Of a stretch of DNA of 64,000 bases, positions 36,951 through 48,452 are shown piece by piece (the stretch's first letter is position 1; each line of letters opens with the position of its first letter). Source of the DNA: Ammopiptanthus mongolicus (Eukaryota > Streptophyta > Magnoliopsida > Fabales > Fabaceae); NCBI GenBank assembly GCA_039655645.1, contig CM077345.1, positions 26,922,913-26,986,912 of the forward strand, given 5' to 3'. A program made the translations under genes and the position numbers. Below the pieces are notes generated by a model. The model searched no databases, was not told where the DNA came from, and saw only the letters and a list, made by a program, of their open reading frames with translations.

Positions 36951-37420
36951 GTTAGTCCCTATATCATGGTAATCTAAACAACCATTATTTGTGACTTTTG
37001 GAAGATGATTCACTCTCTTCCAAATCATTTTAGGTGTCAACTTAAGAGGCAAGACCTTTGTATGCTATATGTAATACTGACATGCCAATTGACCATGAAT
37101 TTCCCAACTAACATGTCATAGGCATGAATGTTATTAATAGTCCATATTAAAGTCACTTTCACCATAAAATTCCACTTTATTGAAATTTCGTATGTCAATA
37201 CACCATTTCACATCTTTTTTAGATCATCAGTTAAAGGTATACCCTATCGAAGTTCTTCCAAGTTTCCCCATCAGACGGATGATGTAACACGCTTAAATTT
37301 CTTTTGTTCCGACAATGCGTGCCATCCTATTGCACCTGCAGTTTCCATTGATGTAAACATTCTTTGTAACCTTCGAATTATTGGCAATTAGAACATCAAT
37401 TATACCAGAACTTGTGTGTG
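36951..37420 (-). pseudogene. CACTA (En/Spm) TNP2-type transposase fragment
   Basis: Read on the minus strand from about 37390: PIIRRLQRMFTSMETAGAI, then WHALSEQKKFKRV, a frame change, HHPSDGETWKNFDRVYL, and after another change NGVLTYEISIKWNF and LIWTINNIHAYDML. These are consecutive hallmarks of the TNP2 transposase (RLQRLY..., RWHA, DGE.WK.FD, G...YD, TINDFPAY), in the right order and spacing. It is a short internal piece with two frameshifts and several stops, hence not functional. It lies outside the CACTA ends at 37574 and 37901 and probably belongs to an older CACTA copy. Confidence 0.75.
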
Positions 37421-37573
37421 CCTACCAATCCCAGTGTTGCGATCACGTTACCTCGACGCATAATGAAATTTGCATTCACCCAGCCATCATCATTGTTGTT
37501 GCAATAATTGTCCTAATAAAGCATATAGTCGTTCACACAACAATCAATCCTCTTATCCTCCAATCGTAACTTT

Positions 37574-37900
37574 CACTACAACATTTTGTACTTTAGGCAA
37601 CAATAAAAAACCATTCCTAGAAGTCTAAAAATTGTTTAGGCAACGGTTACACAACCGTTGTCTAGGTGGGCGTTGCCTATTCCCATGGGCAATGGTTTTC
37701 GCTTCCGGCCACAATAATCAATAATTGTTGCCTAACTTGAGGGAATAGGCCTTAGTTTTTTGGACCTCCCATTGGCAACGATTTTATTGTCTTTGGTTTA
37801 GGCAACAACTTCTTAACTGTTGCTAGACATTTCAGCCAAAGTTATTTAAATGTTGGTTAATAATATAGGGGAACATTATTAAACTATTATTAGATAGTAT
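37574..37900 (+). mobile_element. Left end of an older CACTA element
   Basis: Begins CACTACAACATTTTG and is filled with subterminal GGCAAC/GTTGCC words in both orientations (for example 37652-37692, 37735, 37800), as in CACTA termini. The same sequence type resumes at 59896 (GGCAACGATTTCC... TTGCCAGATGTTTC matching 37800-37840), so the younger CACTA at 37901-59892 is inserted in it. Its right end was not found. Confidence 0.6.
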
Positions 37901-38419
37901 CACTACAACAAAAAGCTTTGTTACGTACGACCTAAAGCCGCCGGAAAAGACCTAATGCTGTCGGTAACGATAGTTTTTCAATGGCCAACCAACAATCGCT
38001 TCTCCGTCAGAAAGAGGGTTGTCAATAACGATTACTGATGACCTCATGAAAGCCATTGGTAATAACCGACGGTATGACCGTCGACGAGCCCTCAGTAATT
38101 TCCCCCTCAGTAATTTCCGACGGCTGGTGCCTTCATCAGTTGCTCCAGACTTACCGTCGTCAGTAATATTACAAGTTAAAAAATAAAAAAAAAGTTACTA
38201 CACATATTATCGACAGGTATAATTAATTATTAATATTTATCATTTATTAAATATTAAAATTATTAATTAGTTAATTACAAATATTAAATAATAATTATTA
38301 AAAAATAAACAAAATATATAATATTAAAGAAATTAAATTGATAAAAATGTAATTTTTACAATGATAAAAATGCTAAAAACTCTAGCAAAATAATCTAATA
38401 ATCCCGATAAGGAGACCGT

Positions 38420-40126
38420 CACATAAGGTCATCGTATGAATCTGTCTCCTCCTCGTCCTCCCCGGTGTGCTAGCTTGGCTGCGGGGGCGACTGCTACTAC
38501 AATAGTTGTTGTTGTGTGGCCAACATCTGTCTTATCTGATGTTGCTCCTGCTCCATCCATCCATCACGCTCCTCAGAAACGACTAGTCTCCGCTTCAGTT
38601 CAGCAATCTCCTCAAACTCCTGAGAGCAGCGACTACTGCTGGTGGATGCTCCAGCACTAAGATCAAAGATGTGGGATGCCCTTCTTCAATAGTTACTGGT
38701 AAAGTCTCCAGCACCGTATAGGCTGCTCTTCTTCTTTCCGTCAACAACCTCCACCCAAACATGTAGCGCGAGCTGCTCCTCCTCAGTGCCAGCTGGAGTG
38801 GATAGGGAAGAGGATGCTCGCTAAGTCCTAGCCTGAGATATCTTCTCCTGAAACTCCTCCGGTTATGCATAATCAAACACACGAGGAGCATATATGATAT
38901 AATAAAAGGATACAACATTAAAAAATAAACATAAAAGGGGAATTACCTGAGTGTGCCTCGAGCATTCATCTACGTATTCGTCAGTACCCTTCCTACTATG
39001 GGTGTGGCGGTGGAGCTCGTGAATCTGCACCCCTCGCATGTACTTTTTAGTCTGTAACACAAGCATAGATGATAAATTTAACAGTAATTAAAGAAGTATA
39101 GAACAATAAAGTTAATACAATAAATAACAAGGGTACGAATATACCAGCCGAGCTGCAAGCTGCGCTTGATTGATGGAACCTACTGTGCGCAAGCTCCCAC
39201 CCTTATCCATGAGGGTGGTTTGCCCTTTAGGCGGCCGCCCTTGAGCATATCTGATAGACGGTGGGAGGCTCTCATGTGAAAGTTCCTCTTGATCATCTCC
39301 GCATACTCAGCTCTCCACACGACTTTTGACTTTATTAGGAGAACAAAAAATAATAATTGTTATAATAAGAGTTTATGAAATAATAATCTAAAATATCATA
39401 TTCAATAAATTGAAATTTGTAACTTACTCTAAAAGTCTCAAACATCATGCCTATGCTATTTTATCAAGCTCTCCCCATCAGGTCCAAGGGTATTGATACC
39501 TGTGCTCAATAACAGTCATGATGTTCTTCGATGCGGCTTTCGAAGGAAGGAACCTTAAATGTAAAAACATGCCATTAAATTGTAATAAAAATCTAATAAA
39601 TTTATTTTATTAATTCTCACCCTTTACCAGCAGGGAAGATAATAAGTCGATCATCGTCCATCATCCCAACCTCCTCCTCCTCTGCCTCTGACGGTGAGGA
39701 AGAATAGCTGGGACTATAATCCTCCAAAGGCGGACGATGATCGGGGGATATCTCTGTCAGACCTGCTAAACTAGAAGTGCCCTAGTGTGCATGTGCCTGG
39801 AACCCGAGATTAGGTATCATATCGATCCCAAATGCAGTATGTGGAGGCAATGTAGGTGCAACTGGAGGTGGAGGCGATGTAGTTGCAACCAGTGGCGGTG
39901 TAGGCACAATCGGTGGTGGTCGCAGTGTAGGTGCAGGTGGTCGCGATGCGAGACACCGACGGGTAGATTTAGATGGCAGAGGCACGAAACCGTTTGCAAC
40001 ATCACGAGTAACAATGCGAGTATCCGTCGTCCGACGATGAGTCGAACGAGGGTTTGTATCGACAGTCTTACCCTTACCACCAGTGGGTGGTCTAGGTGGA
40101 TGTGTGTCACGTCCTCCTAATGCCAT
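38420..40126 (-). pseudogene. CACTA TnpA-like gene (plant Ptta/En/Spm type)
   Basis: Start codon at 40126 (MALGGRDTHPPRPPTGGKGK). The first ~115 codons are proline- and arginine-rich with no known fold. Then, in pieces separated by probable introns or frame breaks: IIFPAGKG (about 39640), FLPSKAASKNIMTVIEHRYQ (about 39540), AEYAEMIKRNFHMRASHRLS (about 39310), KGGSLRTVGSINQAQLAARL (about 39210), KKYMRGVQIHELHRHTHSRK (about 39045) and a DEYVDECSRHTQ end. This series matches the conserved core of the Ptta/En/Spm family, proteins thought to bind CACTA ends. A glutamine-rich coil follows to about 38420. A copia LTR begins immediately at the start codon, so the promoter is gone. Confidence 0.75.
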
Positions 40127-41699
40127 TGTTGGGGAATCAATATGTATAATTTGTTTTAAAATTATTTTTCAAATCCTCTTGAGCGAAAAAACCCTTTACA
40201 TTAGGATCTCACATTCCACATGAATCACAAGGATTAGCGTTTACCTATTGAAGCGTAACTTTACTGCGAACATTGTGAACTCGTCAGGTGCACCGGTTGA
40301 TCACAATCAATCACGAACATTGTCACAAGGTCAGCAACTTTGTCACCACCGCCGTAGTCACCACGAACGGAAGAGATTCTTCTATCACCAGTATTGCAAA
40401 GGAGCAATACCTCTACTCAGTCCACGCGAGCAAACCACCGTCGAAGATAGCGCAGTGCTAGCTATTAGGATTGGGGAGAGGCGCGGCACACAAAGAAAGA
40501 GAGGCGCGACTGTCTGGGGTGTTCAACGGTAGTTATGAGTGCTCAGTGTTGTGTCTCTTAAGTGATGTGCACAACTTACTTATAGCTGTCACCCACTTAA
40601 CTTAACCCTATTAGGTTACTGTACATTACAGGCTCAATGTTTAATTATTAATTAAATCATATTTAATTAATCAATTAAAATAATTCTCCGAACATTTGCT
40701 CTATGGGTGTAACCCTATAGGTTTTCAATTAATTGACAATAATATTAATTATTATTAATCAGATTAATAATTAATTAATATTATAAGCAATGAGCGACAT
40801 CTAGCAATACATCATTGCAATGTAATTAATTAGAATATTGGTTATACAATTAAAACCATATTGTAACCATATTTAATGTGAAGTCAATATCCTTTCGTCT
40901 CAATGTTTTAATTGGACACAAGGCATAAATGTATCTTCTTTTTTAAGTCCAATTATTTATTACTTAATCTAGTAATTGACGTATGATCATGTAGGCCCAA
41001 TATCTCATATTGTTCCACTTCAGCATGTCCATGCATTTCTATATCACATACCATCAAGAGGCCTATAGACATTACTCCTGTTATGTAGGAGGGACGAATC
41101 CTATCAACTTCACTCATATTCCTCAACATGTTTCATTGCAGGCCCAATAACTATATTTATAGTTATCCTGTTAAAGACAACGTTTAATATTATCAAAGCC
41201 TACAACTACATATGTTAGGGATCGTAGTGATTTCAAATCGAACGACTACTTCACTATGGTCACCATGAGAATCACTTATGACATTTACATAACTATTATG
41301 CAGTGTTCTCATAACGGGCCACTCCAGTATAAATATTCCACTAATATTTATACATATGTGAAGACTTGATATCTTATATCTATGACCCGTGAGATATGGT
41401 CATTAGTATACTCACATAAGAATCTCAATGTATTACTATTATCCTTATTAGTAATAATACTTGACTATGGATAATTTAAGAATAGTGTTCTATTATTTAA
41501 TGGTATCTCACGATCAAGTCATACTTGACATTCTATTAAATGAACTACCTATTCTAATGACTATATTATGCTATAAATATGATCATCAAATATAACACAA
41601 TAAATGAATGCCTCATGTATATAAATAATATATAAAATAAATTCAGGATACAATACATAAATCCAATAAATGTATTGGCCACTAGGGCTTACACCAACA
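40127..41699 (-). repeat. 3' LTR of the minus-strand copia, 1,573 bp
   Basis: Uninterrupted copy, useful as the template for recognising the inserts in the other LTR. It contains long AT-rich ATTAATTA runs (40640-40800) and no ORF of note. It abuts the start codon of the TnpA-like gene. Confidence 0.92.
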
Positions 41700-41713
41700 A
41701 TCCCCCACTAGAA

Positions 41714-42540
41714 CTAGTGCCAATTAGGCATAAATCTAATACCCATCGACCTAGTATAAGCGTCTTGCTTCTGCTGAGCGAGAGGCTTGGTTATTGGGTC
41801 AGCAACATTGTCCAGTGTATCAACTCTGCATATCATTACATCTCCTCTATCGATGATTTCTCGAATGAGATGGAAGCGCCAAAGTATGTGTTTGGATCGC
41901 TGGTGAGATCTGGGTTCCTTGGCTTGCGTGATTCCTCCATTGTTATCGCAATAGAGGTCAATCGGGTTCGCAATGCTAGGAACTGTACCAAGTTTAGTGA
42001 TGAACTTCTTAATCCAAACATCCTCCGTTGCCGCATTAGATGCAGCAATATACTCGGCCTCCATAGTAGAATCGGCAACTAACTCTTGCTTTGAGCTCTT
42101 CTAGCTCACAGCGCCTCCATTAAGGCAAAAACACGAATCCTAACTACGATCTGGAATCATCCTTATTAGTTTGGAAGCTAGCGTCAATGTAACCCTTTAC
42201 AATGAGCTCTTCCTCACCTCCATAGACCAAGAATGTATCCTTAGTTCTTCTCAAGTACTTGAGGATATTCTTGACTACTGTCTAGTGACTCTCACCGAGA
42301 TCAGATTAGTACCTGCTCGTCATGCTCAAGGCATACGAGACATTTGGTCTAGTATATATCATAGCATACATGATAGATCCATTGTCCAAAGCATATGAAA
42401 TCTTATTCATGCGTTCCCTCTCATCAAATGTAGAAGCGCACTATCCTTTGGACAAGTATATGCCACGTGACATAGGCAAGAGACCCTTCTTGGAATCATG
42501 CATATTGAAGTGTCTAAGCACTTTGTCAATATATGTATCT
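41714..42540 (-). pseudogene. RNase H of the minus-strand copia
   Basis: 41714-42064 keeps an open frame with MEAEYIAASNAATEDVWIKK, IDLYCDNNGGI and RSKHILWRFHLIREII, the C-terminal copia RNase H motifs. The upstream part to 42540 is frameshifted but readable (for example LKVLRRTKDTFLVYGGEE near 42255). Confidence 0.85.
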
Positions 42541-43460
42541 TGACTAAGTCCTAATAATTTCAGCTATCTATCCCTATAGATCCTGATTCCCAAAACATAG
42601 GAAGTTTCACCTAAGTCCTTCATCGAGAAACAATTCCCTAACCATGTCTTTACATCTTGTAGGGTAGGAATGTCGTTTCCGATGATTAGTATGTCATCCA
42701 CATACAATACGAGAAAAGCAATTGTGCTCCCACTAACCTTCTTGTAGATACAAGGTTCATCCTCATTCTTGATGAATCCAAACTCTCTTAAAGCTTCATC
42801 CAAACGAAGATTCCAGCTTCTAGAAGCTTGCGTGAGTCCATAAATGGATCTCTGCAGTTTGCACATCTTTCAAGCATCCTTTGAATCGACAAAACCCTTA
42901 GGTTGTGTCATGTACACATCCCCGAGGAGTTTCCAATTAAGGAATGCAGTTTTGATGTCCATCTGCTAGATCTCATAATCATGGTATGTGACAATAACAA
43001 GTAGGATCCGATCAGATTTAATCATTACAACTGGAGAGAAAGTTTCATCATAGTCTACACCATGAATTTTCTTGAAACCTCTTGCAACCAGTTGCCCTTT
43101 GAAGGTATTAACCTTTCCATCCATGTCAGTTTTCTTTTTAAAGACTCATTTGCACCCTATGGGTTTTACCCTTTCGAGTGGCTCCACTAAGGTACAAACT
43201 TGGTTTGTGTACATGGATTCCATTTCGGATCCCATGGCCTCTAGCCAATTCTCAGATTCAGGGCCAACTACAGCCTCCTGGTAGGTAACAATATCGTCTT
43301 GATCCATGAGTAGTACATCACCTTCTTAAGTTAGGAGAAGTCCAAATCTCTCAGACTGTGTACGTGATCTGTTTGACCTACGCGGTTCTTGTGTTACGTG
43401 AACCGGTGGTTGGACCATAACATCTCGTGGATCCGGTTCTTGTTCCGTTGCAGGTTGGTT
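42541..43460 (-). pseudogene. Reverse transcriptase of the minus-strand copia
   Basis: The open piece 42564-42866 reads KLQRSIYGLTQASRSWNLRL and LVLYVDDILIIGND (YVDD active site) and ends with GETSYVLGIRIYRDR. Further upstream, in other frames, NWLEAMGSEMESM, GQLVARGFKKIHGVDYDE, MDIKTAFLN and GDVYMTQPKGF are legible to about 43270. Stops are present at several places. The gypsy solo LTR at 43466 separates it from integrase. Confidence 0.85.
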
Positions 43461-43604
43461 AGTACTGTGACACCACGATTTCCGCTTGCCTGTTATATAT
43501 GTTGTTATATATATGTTATATGTTGTTATGCTTACGTTAGATGTTTAGGACGTGTTTTAGGGTAGTTAAACATTAGAAACGAGCCTATAAGTAATCCTGT
43601 TAGG

Positions 43605-44930
43605 GTGGCACGCCCGTGCTCTTGTGTAGCATGCCCTTGCCAGTTGTTCAGCACGCCCGTGCTCCCGTGTAGCACGCCCGTGCCGGATGTTCAACACGCT
43701 CATGCCCTTCGCGCGCACCAGAAACGCGTTTTGGGCTCTTTTGGTCAGCCTGTTTCGCTCTAACCCCTTTTTATACCTCTTTTGCTCGACCTAAACCTTA
43801 TAGCCATCATTCAAAGAGTTAGAAACAGCCGTCTTTAACCTCTCTCTTGGGTTCCCATTGAATCCTTGAGCGTTCTTCAATCCTTATTTGGGTGTTCTTC
43901 GTCAAGAACACACTTCGTCAAGAACACATCCCTGTGGTGTTTGTTGTTGCGTTTGGGTTTAAGCTGCTAGCTTAGTGGTACTCTAAGGTAAGGTAACCAT
44001 TTCTGTTCATCCTTTTTCTTTGAATCCCTTGAGTTAATGTTGAATCGTTTTGTCCCTGTCAAACCAGACTTCGTTGTTCGTGTGCCAGTGCTGTGAACGG
44101 CAACTAGCAGATTAGTTCCCCAGGGATCTAATCGAGATATGTGCATAACCCTTGTGTTAATTCCCTCCCCTTTCTTTGTTTGGGAATTAACTTCCTTTGT
44201 CCTTTCTTGTTGTTCTTGGTCAAAGCTCGCTGAACCTGTTGAACCCGTTTGGAGGAGTCATGATTGGACTTCGCTTTTGTTGGCTCATAGGCTGGTATTG
44301 TCACGCCAGGTATGGGGAAAATGGATTAGTATAACATATAGGTTCTAGGGTAGCGTAAGATGAGGGTTAACCCATGACCCTATTTGTGTGCTATATGCCT
44401 TAATTGCTGTATAAAGTTGTTATGGTTGTTTATATGTGTTGTTAATTGTTTAATTGGTATGTGTGATCTTGGTATGACGTTTATGATGTTGTTTATGATG
44501 AGAATGATGATATGCCATGATTGTATGAGTTGGTATGGTCGAACTGCTGTTGAATCTATGTTAATAAAAGACATAGGGATGTTAGCGCTAAGCCTAAAAC
44601 TAGGATTAGTCTAATTGATGTGCATAAAACATAAAGATGTTGATGAGGGGTGAGATTAATGCCAATGGATTAGTCAAGAACCTTAAGATTGATTGGAGTG
44701 TTAGAAAAGCTACTAAGTTCCCAAAACTGAGATGCTGTAACAGCATTGAGCACGCCCGTGCTCATTATCGGCACGCCCATGCTCTCTGCCCAGTAAAGCC
44801 AGCACGATCGTGCTCTTAGTAGCACGCCCGTGCCAGAAAACGAGAAAAGTGATGCTGTTTAGCACGCCCGTGCTCTAGCATAGCACGCCCATGCCAATTG
44901 GCCAGCACGCCCATGCTCAGGCCGTGCCAC
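43605..44930. repeat. GCACGCCCGTGCT near-palindrome clusters
   Basis: GCACGCCCGTGC (five-base arms around CC) or variants occur three to four times at 43610-43700 and at least six times at 44748-44930, spaced 12-40 bases, often with a TAGC or CAGC lead-in. Confidence 0.85.
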
Positions 44931-45150
44931 TGTCAGAATTAAGAAAACTTCACTGTTTTAAATAAAAATATATTTAATAACCTTTTTGGAATAAAAATAT
45001 GATATAAGAGATTATAAAACACAATCTTGAGGATAGTTAATGAACTAGGATAACAATATGGTAAGATGTAATAATAGAGACTTAATAAAGAGATAATTAA
45101 TGAGAACATGATGTTATGGGCAACAACATACTATTACCGATGTTGTTGGT

Positions 45151-45270
45151 TAAATCACTCTTCATGCTTATTGGTCAAGTTTGATGTTGATAAATCATTC
45201 TTGATGCTTATTGGTCAAGTTTGATGTTGATAAATCATCTTTGATGCTTGTTGGTCAAAGTTGATAGGCA
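45151..45270. repeat. 40-bp tandem repeat, three copies
   Basis: Units start at 45151, 45191 and 45231 with TAAATCA(C/T)TC and contain TGATGCTTATTGGTCAAGT. The last copy is partial. Confidence 0.9.
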
Positions 45271-45359
45271 TTTAGTGGTGTTGATGGAGGTGGTTGTCAT
45301 GTTTTTTGTGTGTTAGTTTTGCATGCATCATGACATGGTGTTGTTAGTTGGGGGAAGTT

Positions 45360-45670
45360 CGTTCGAGAGTATAGCAAACAGGCAACTCGTGAGGATTCAT
45401 CCGACAGTATGGGGAATCGTTACTCATGGGGGTTCATCTGAGAGTAAGGTGAACAGTCAGTGTTGATCGTTCACCCGAGAGTTTGGCTGACAGGCAACTC
45501 GTGGGGATTCATCCGAGAGTATGGTGAATCGTTACTCATGGGGGTTCATCCGAGAGTAAGGTGAACAACCAGTGTTGATAGACAGGCAACTCATGGGTAT
45601 TCATCCGAGAGTAAGGTGAATCGTTACTCATGGGGGTTCATCTGAGAGTAAGGTGAACTGCCAGTGTTGA
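45360..45670. repeat. Roughly 90-112-bp tandem repeat, three copies
   Basis: Copies begin at about 45379, 45491 and 45583 with CAGGCAACTC and each contain ATTCATC(C)GAGAGTA, GAATCGTTACTCATGGGGGT and GGTGAAC...CAGTGTTGAT. The first is the longest; the later ones lost the GTTCACCCGAGAGTTTGG part. Confidence 0.9.
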
Positions 45671-46249
45671 TACATAATGGTCAACAAGTTGATATACTTT
45701 GAATCGTCTTCCTAAGTTAGTTGTTGGATCCACATTGCATATGGAGTAGTGGAATAGTTATGCATTGCATAGCATGTTTATAATGTGATATGATGGAGTG
45801 TGTTATAACATGTATGTTGTATTATGATGTTTATATGTTGCATGATCATCTTGCTAACTGCTCTCTTACCGTTTATGTTTATACGTACAGTTCCTTACTC
45901 CTTATCAGTTGTTGTTGTGTTTTGCATGTACCTTTGGTTATGCAGAGGATGGTGAGCTGCCAGCTGAGGAGTGATCCTAAGGAGATCGCTTGCTCATAGT
46001 ATAGTTTGGTTTATGTTTAGTTATGTTAGTTGTTTTCCGATGTAATATCAGTAGTGGTTACCAGCTCTGATTATATGACATCGAGATTTGGGTTTTGTTT
46101 TATGTTATGTTTTTCCGCAATTGTTTTATGTTTAAAACGTTTTCGGATCAAGTGGCACTTGCTACCTTTTATCTTAAAGTTTTTATTTTATTTAACTTGC
46201 ATGCTTTATTTAATTTTATCGTATGCGGGGTAACGGGTGTCACAAGTAC

Positions 46250-47395
46250 TCTATGGTACTTGGATTTCTCCAAGTTCTACTTTTCTCCCACAGTCTCCTT
46301 TAGAGATGCATTCCTTCTCAAGGAACACTCCAGTCCTAGTGACAAACACTTTGTCATCAGAGGGTTATAGAAATAGTATCCTTTTGTTTCTTTGGGATAT
46401 CCCACAAAAGTACATTTATCTAATTTGGGTTCAAGTTTATATGTGATTAAACGTATGACATAGACATGACAACCCCAAATCTGCATAAATGACAAACTAG
46501 GCTTTCGCCCTTTCCACATGTCATGTGGTGTTTGTTCTAACGCCTTAGATGGAACACGGTTAAGTGTAAAAGCTGCTGCAAGCAATGCGTAACCCCAGAA
46601 ATAGTCAGAAAGATCTGAATGACTGATCATAGATCGTACCATGCCCAACAAGGTACGATTCCTCCTTTCAGATACACCATTACATTATGGGGTTTCGGGA
46701 GGAGTGAGTTGGGATACTATCCCACATTCATTCAGATAGTCATCAAACTCCTGGCTAAGGTATTCACCACCACAATCTAATCATATGGCTTTAACATTCT
46801 TGCCAAGTTGGTTTTCGACTTCGTTCTTGAACTCTTTGAACTTTTCAAAGGTTTCAGATTTGTGTTTCATTAGATACACATATCCATATCTATTGAAGTC
46901 ATCAGTAAATGTAAAAAAGTAAGAAAAACCACCTCTAGCAGGTTTGTTTAGTGGCCCACATACATCACTATATATTAAGCCCAAAAGATCACCAGCCCTT
47001 TCACTATTATTTGTAAATAGGGCCTTAGTCAACTTCCCCAATAAACAAGATTTGCACGTATCAAATGATTCACAATCAAAAGAATCCAATAACCCATCTT
47101 TGTGGAGTTTGGAGATGCGTTTCTCATTTATATGGCCTAAACGACAATGCCAAAGATATGAAGGATTCAAACCGCTGGGTTTGGTCCTTTTCATATTTAT
47201 GTTATATACGGGCACATCGAGATCAAGAATATAAAGTCCATTACTCAATGGTGCATTAGCAAATAAAACATTATCCAAATAAAGAGAACAACATTTGTCC
47301 TTAACAATTAAATGAAAACCCTTCTTGTCCAAACAAGAAATAGATATAATATTTTTGCTAATAACGGGAACATAATAACAATTATCAGGTTCCAA
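46250..47395 (-). pseudogene. Integrase of the minus-strand copia
   Basis: 47395-46781 is open for 204 codons: ISKNIISISCLDKKGFHLI, the zinc-binding SYLWHCRLGHINEKRISKL, then LIYSDVCGPLNKPARGGFSY and FTDDFNRYGYVYLMKHKSE of the catalytic core, ending before the next DDE aspartate region. The remainder (46651-46277) has NRVPSKALEQTPHDMWKGRK and IWGCHVYVIRL. A frame break between 46780 and 46652 splits the core. Confidence 0.87.
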
Positions 47396-47700
47396 AATAA
47401 GCCAAGTAAGTAAGTTAAAACATAAGTCCCTATATCTAATGCAACAACTTTTGCTCCATTTCCAACGCGTAAGTCCACCTGACCTTTAGTCAATTTCCTC
47501 ATACTTCTTAGTCCACGCATATTTTTACAAATGTGAGCACCACATCCAGTATCATATACCCAAGATGCTGAAGTAGATAAATTAACATCAATAACATAAA
47601 TACCTGAAGTGGAAGTCTCACTTCCCTTCTTTTTCTTAATCGCTTCCAGGTATTTCTTGCAATTCCTCTTCCAGTGGCCAGGTTAGCCACAATGGTGGCA
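47396..47700 (-). pseudogene. Protease region of the minus-strand copia
   Basis: In pieces on the minus strand: a broken zinc-knuckle remnant near 47690-47650, a segment corresponding to SWVYDTGCGAHI (about 47570-47520, frameshifted) and LRVGNGAKVVALDIGTYVL at 47308-47520. The usual D-T/S-G protease triad is only legible by combining frames, so the enzyme is dead. Confidence 0.65.
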
Positions 47701-48452
47701 ATTACCTTCCTTAGCTACCCCGCCCACGGGCTTCAAGCCAGAAGTGCTAGGCTTAGACTTCTTCTTGCCTTTCTCCTTCGGCTTGTTCCGGGCTTCTTCT
47801 GAGACCGCTTTTCAGAATCAACCATCATTATTGCTTTACTTTTTCCTTTATTAATGTTCTGCTCAGCGGTTCTCAACATGCCTAGCAGTTCTGGCAGAGT
47901 TTTGTCAATGTCATTCATGTTGTAACTCATGGCAAACTGACTATAGCTTTCTGACAACAATTGTAGAACTACATCTGTAGCCAACTCTTGGCTTAGTAGA
48001 AAACCCAATCTTTCAAGGTTCTAAATGTACCCAATCATAAAGAGTGCATGAGGTCCAACTGGGATTCCTTCGGCCAGCCTACAATTAAACAGGGCTCTGG
48101 AAACTTCATAGCTCTCGTGCCATGCCTGCTCTTGGTAGAGTATTTTGAGACGCTCAATCGTATCATACGCCTCCATGTTCTCATGTTGCTTCTGAAGCTC
48201 AGAGATCATGGTGACAAGCATGAGGCAGCTAACATCAAGGGCATCATCCTGATACTTCTTATGAGCATCTCATTCAACCCTAGTAGCAGCCTCGTGCAGT
48301 TCAGGAGCAGCCTCCTCAAGAACATACAACTTTTTCTTTTGCCTAAGGATAATCCTCAGTTTTCGGTACCAGTCTAGAAAATTAGTTCCAGATAACTTGT
48401 TCTTCTCAAGGACAGATCGCAGTGACATATTATTAGTTACGTTTGGTGCCAT
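47701..48452 (-). pseudogene. gag: Gag of the minus-strand copia
   Basis: Starts MAPNVTNNMSLRSVLEKNKL at 48452, continues SGTNFLDWYRKLRIILRQKK, then after a stop LVTMISELQKQHENMEAYDT and, after another, ESYSQFAMSYNMNDIDKTL. This is the copia gag (UBN2/Retrotran_gag type) with at least three stop or frame breaks. The exact copia lineage was not settled. Confidence 0.85.

Larger units (their letters stand above)
43466..46244 (+). mobile_element. Ty3/gypsy-type solo LTR, 2.78 kb, inserted in the copia pol
   Basis: Bounded by TGTGACACC and GGTGTCACA, with a perfect 5-bp target duplication AGTAC at 43461-43465 and 46245-46249. There is no internal coding region or second LTR, so the element was reduced to one LTR by recombination. 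Strand is assumed from the TG...CA ends and similarity of its layout to the other gypsy LTRs; it could be read the other way. It contains three blocks of short repeats, annotated separately, and no gene. Confidence 0.85.

Noticed and set aside
39785..40120. Plus-strand ORF of 111 codons opposite the TnpA-like gene
   Set aside because: Shadow of the minus-strand gene; rich in W, R and C with no known domain, created by GC-rich codons on the other strand.
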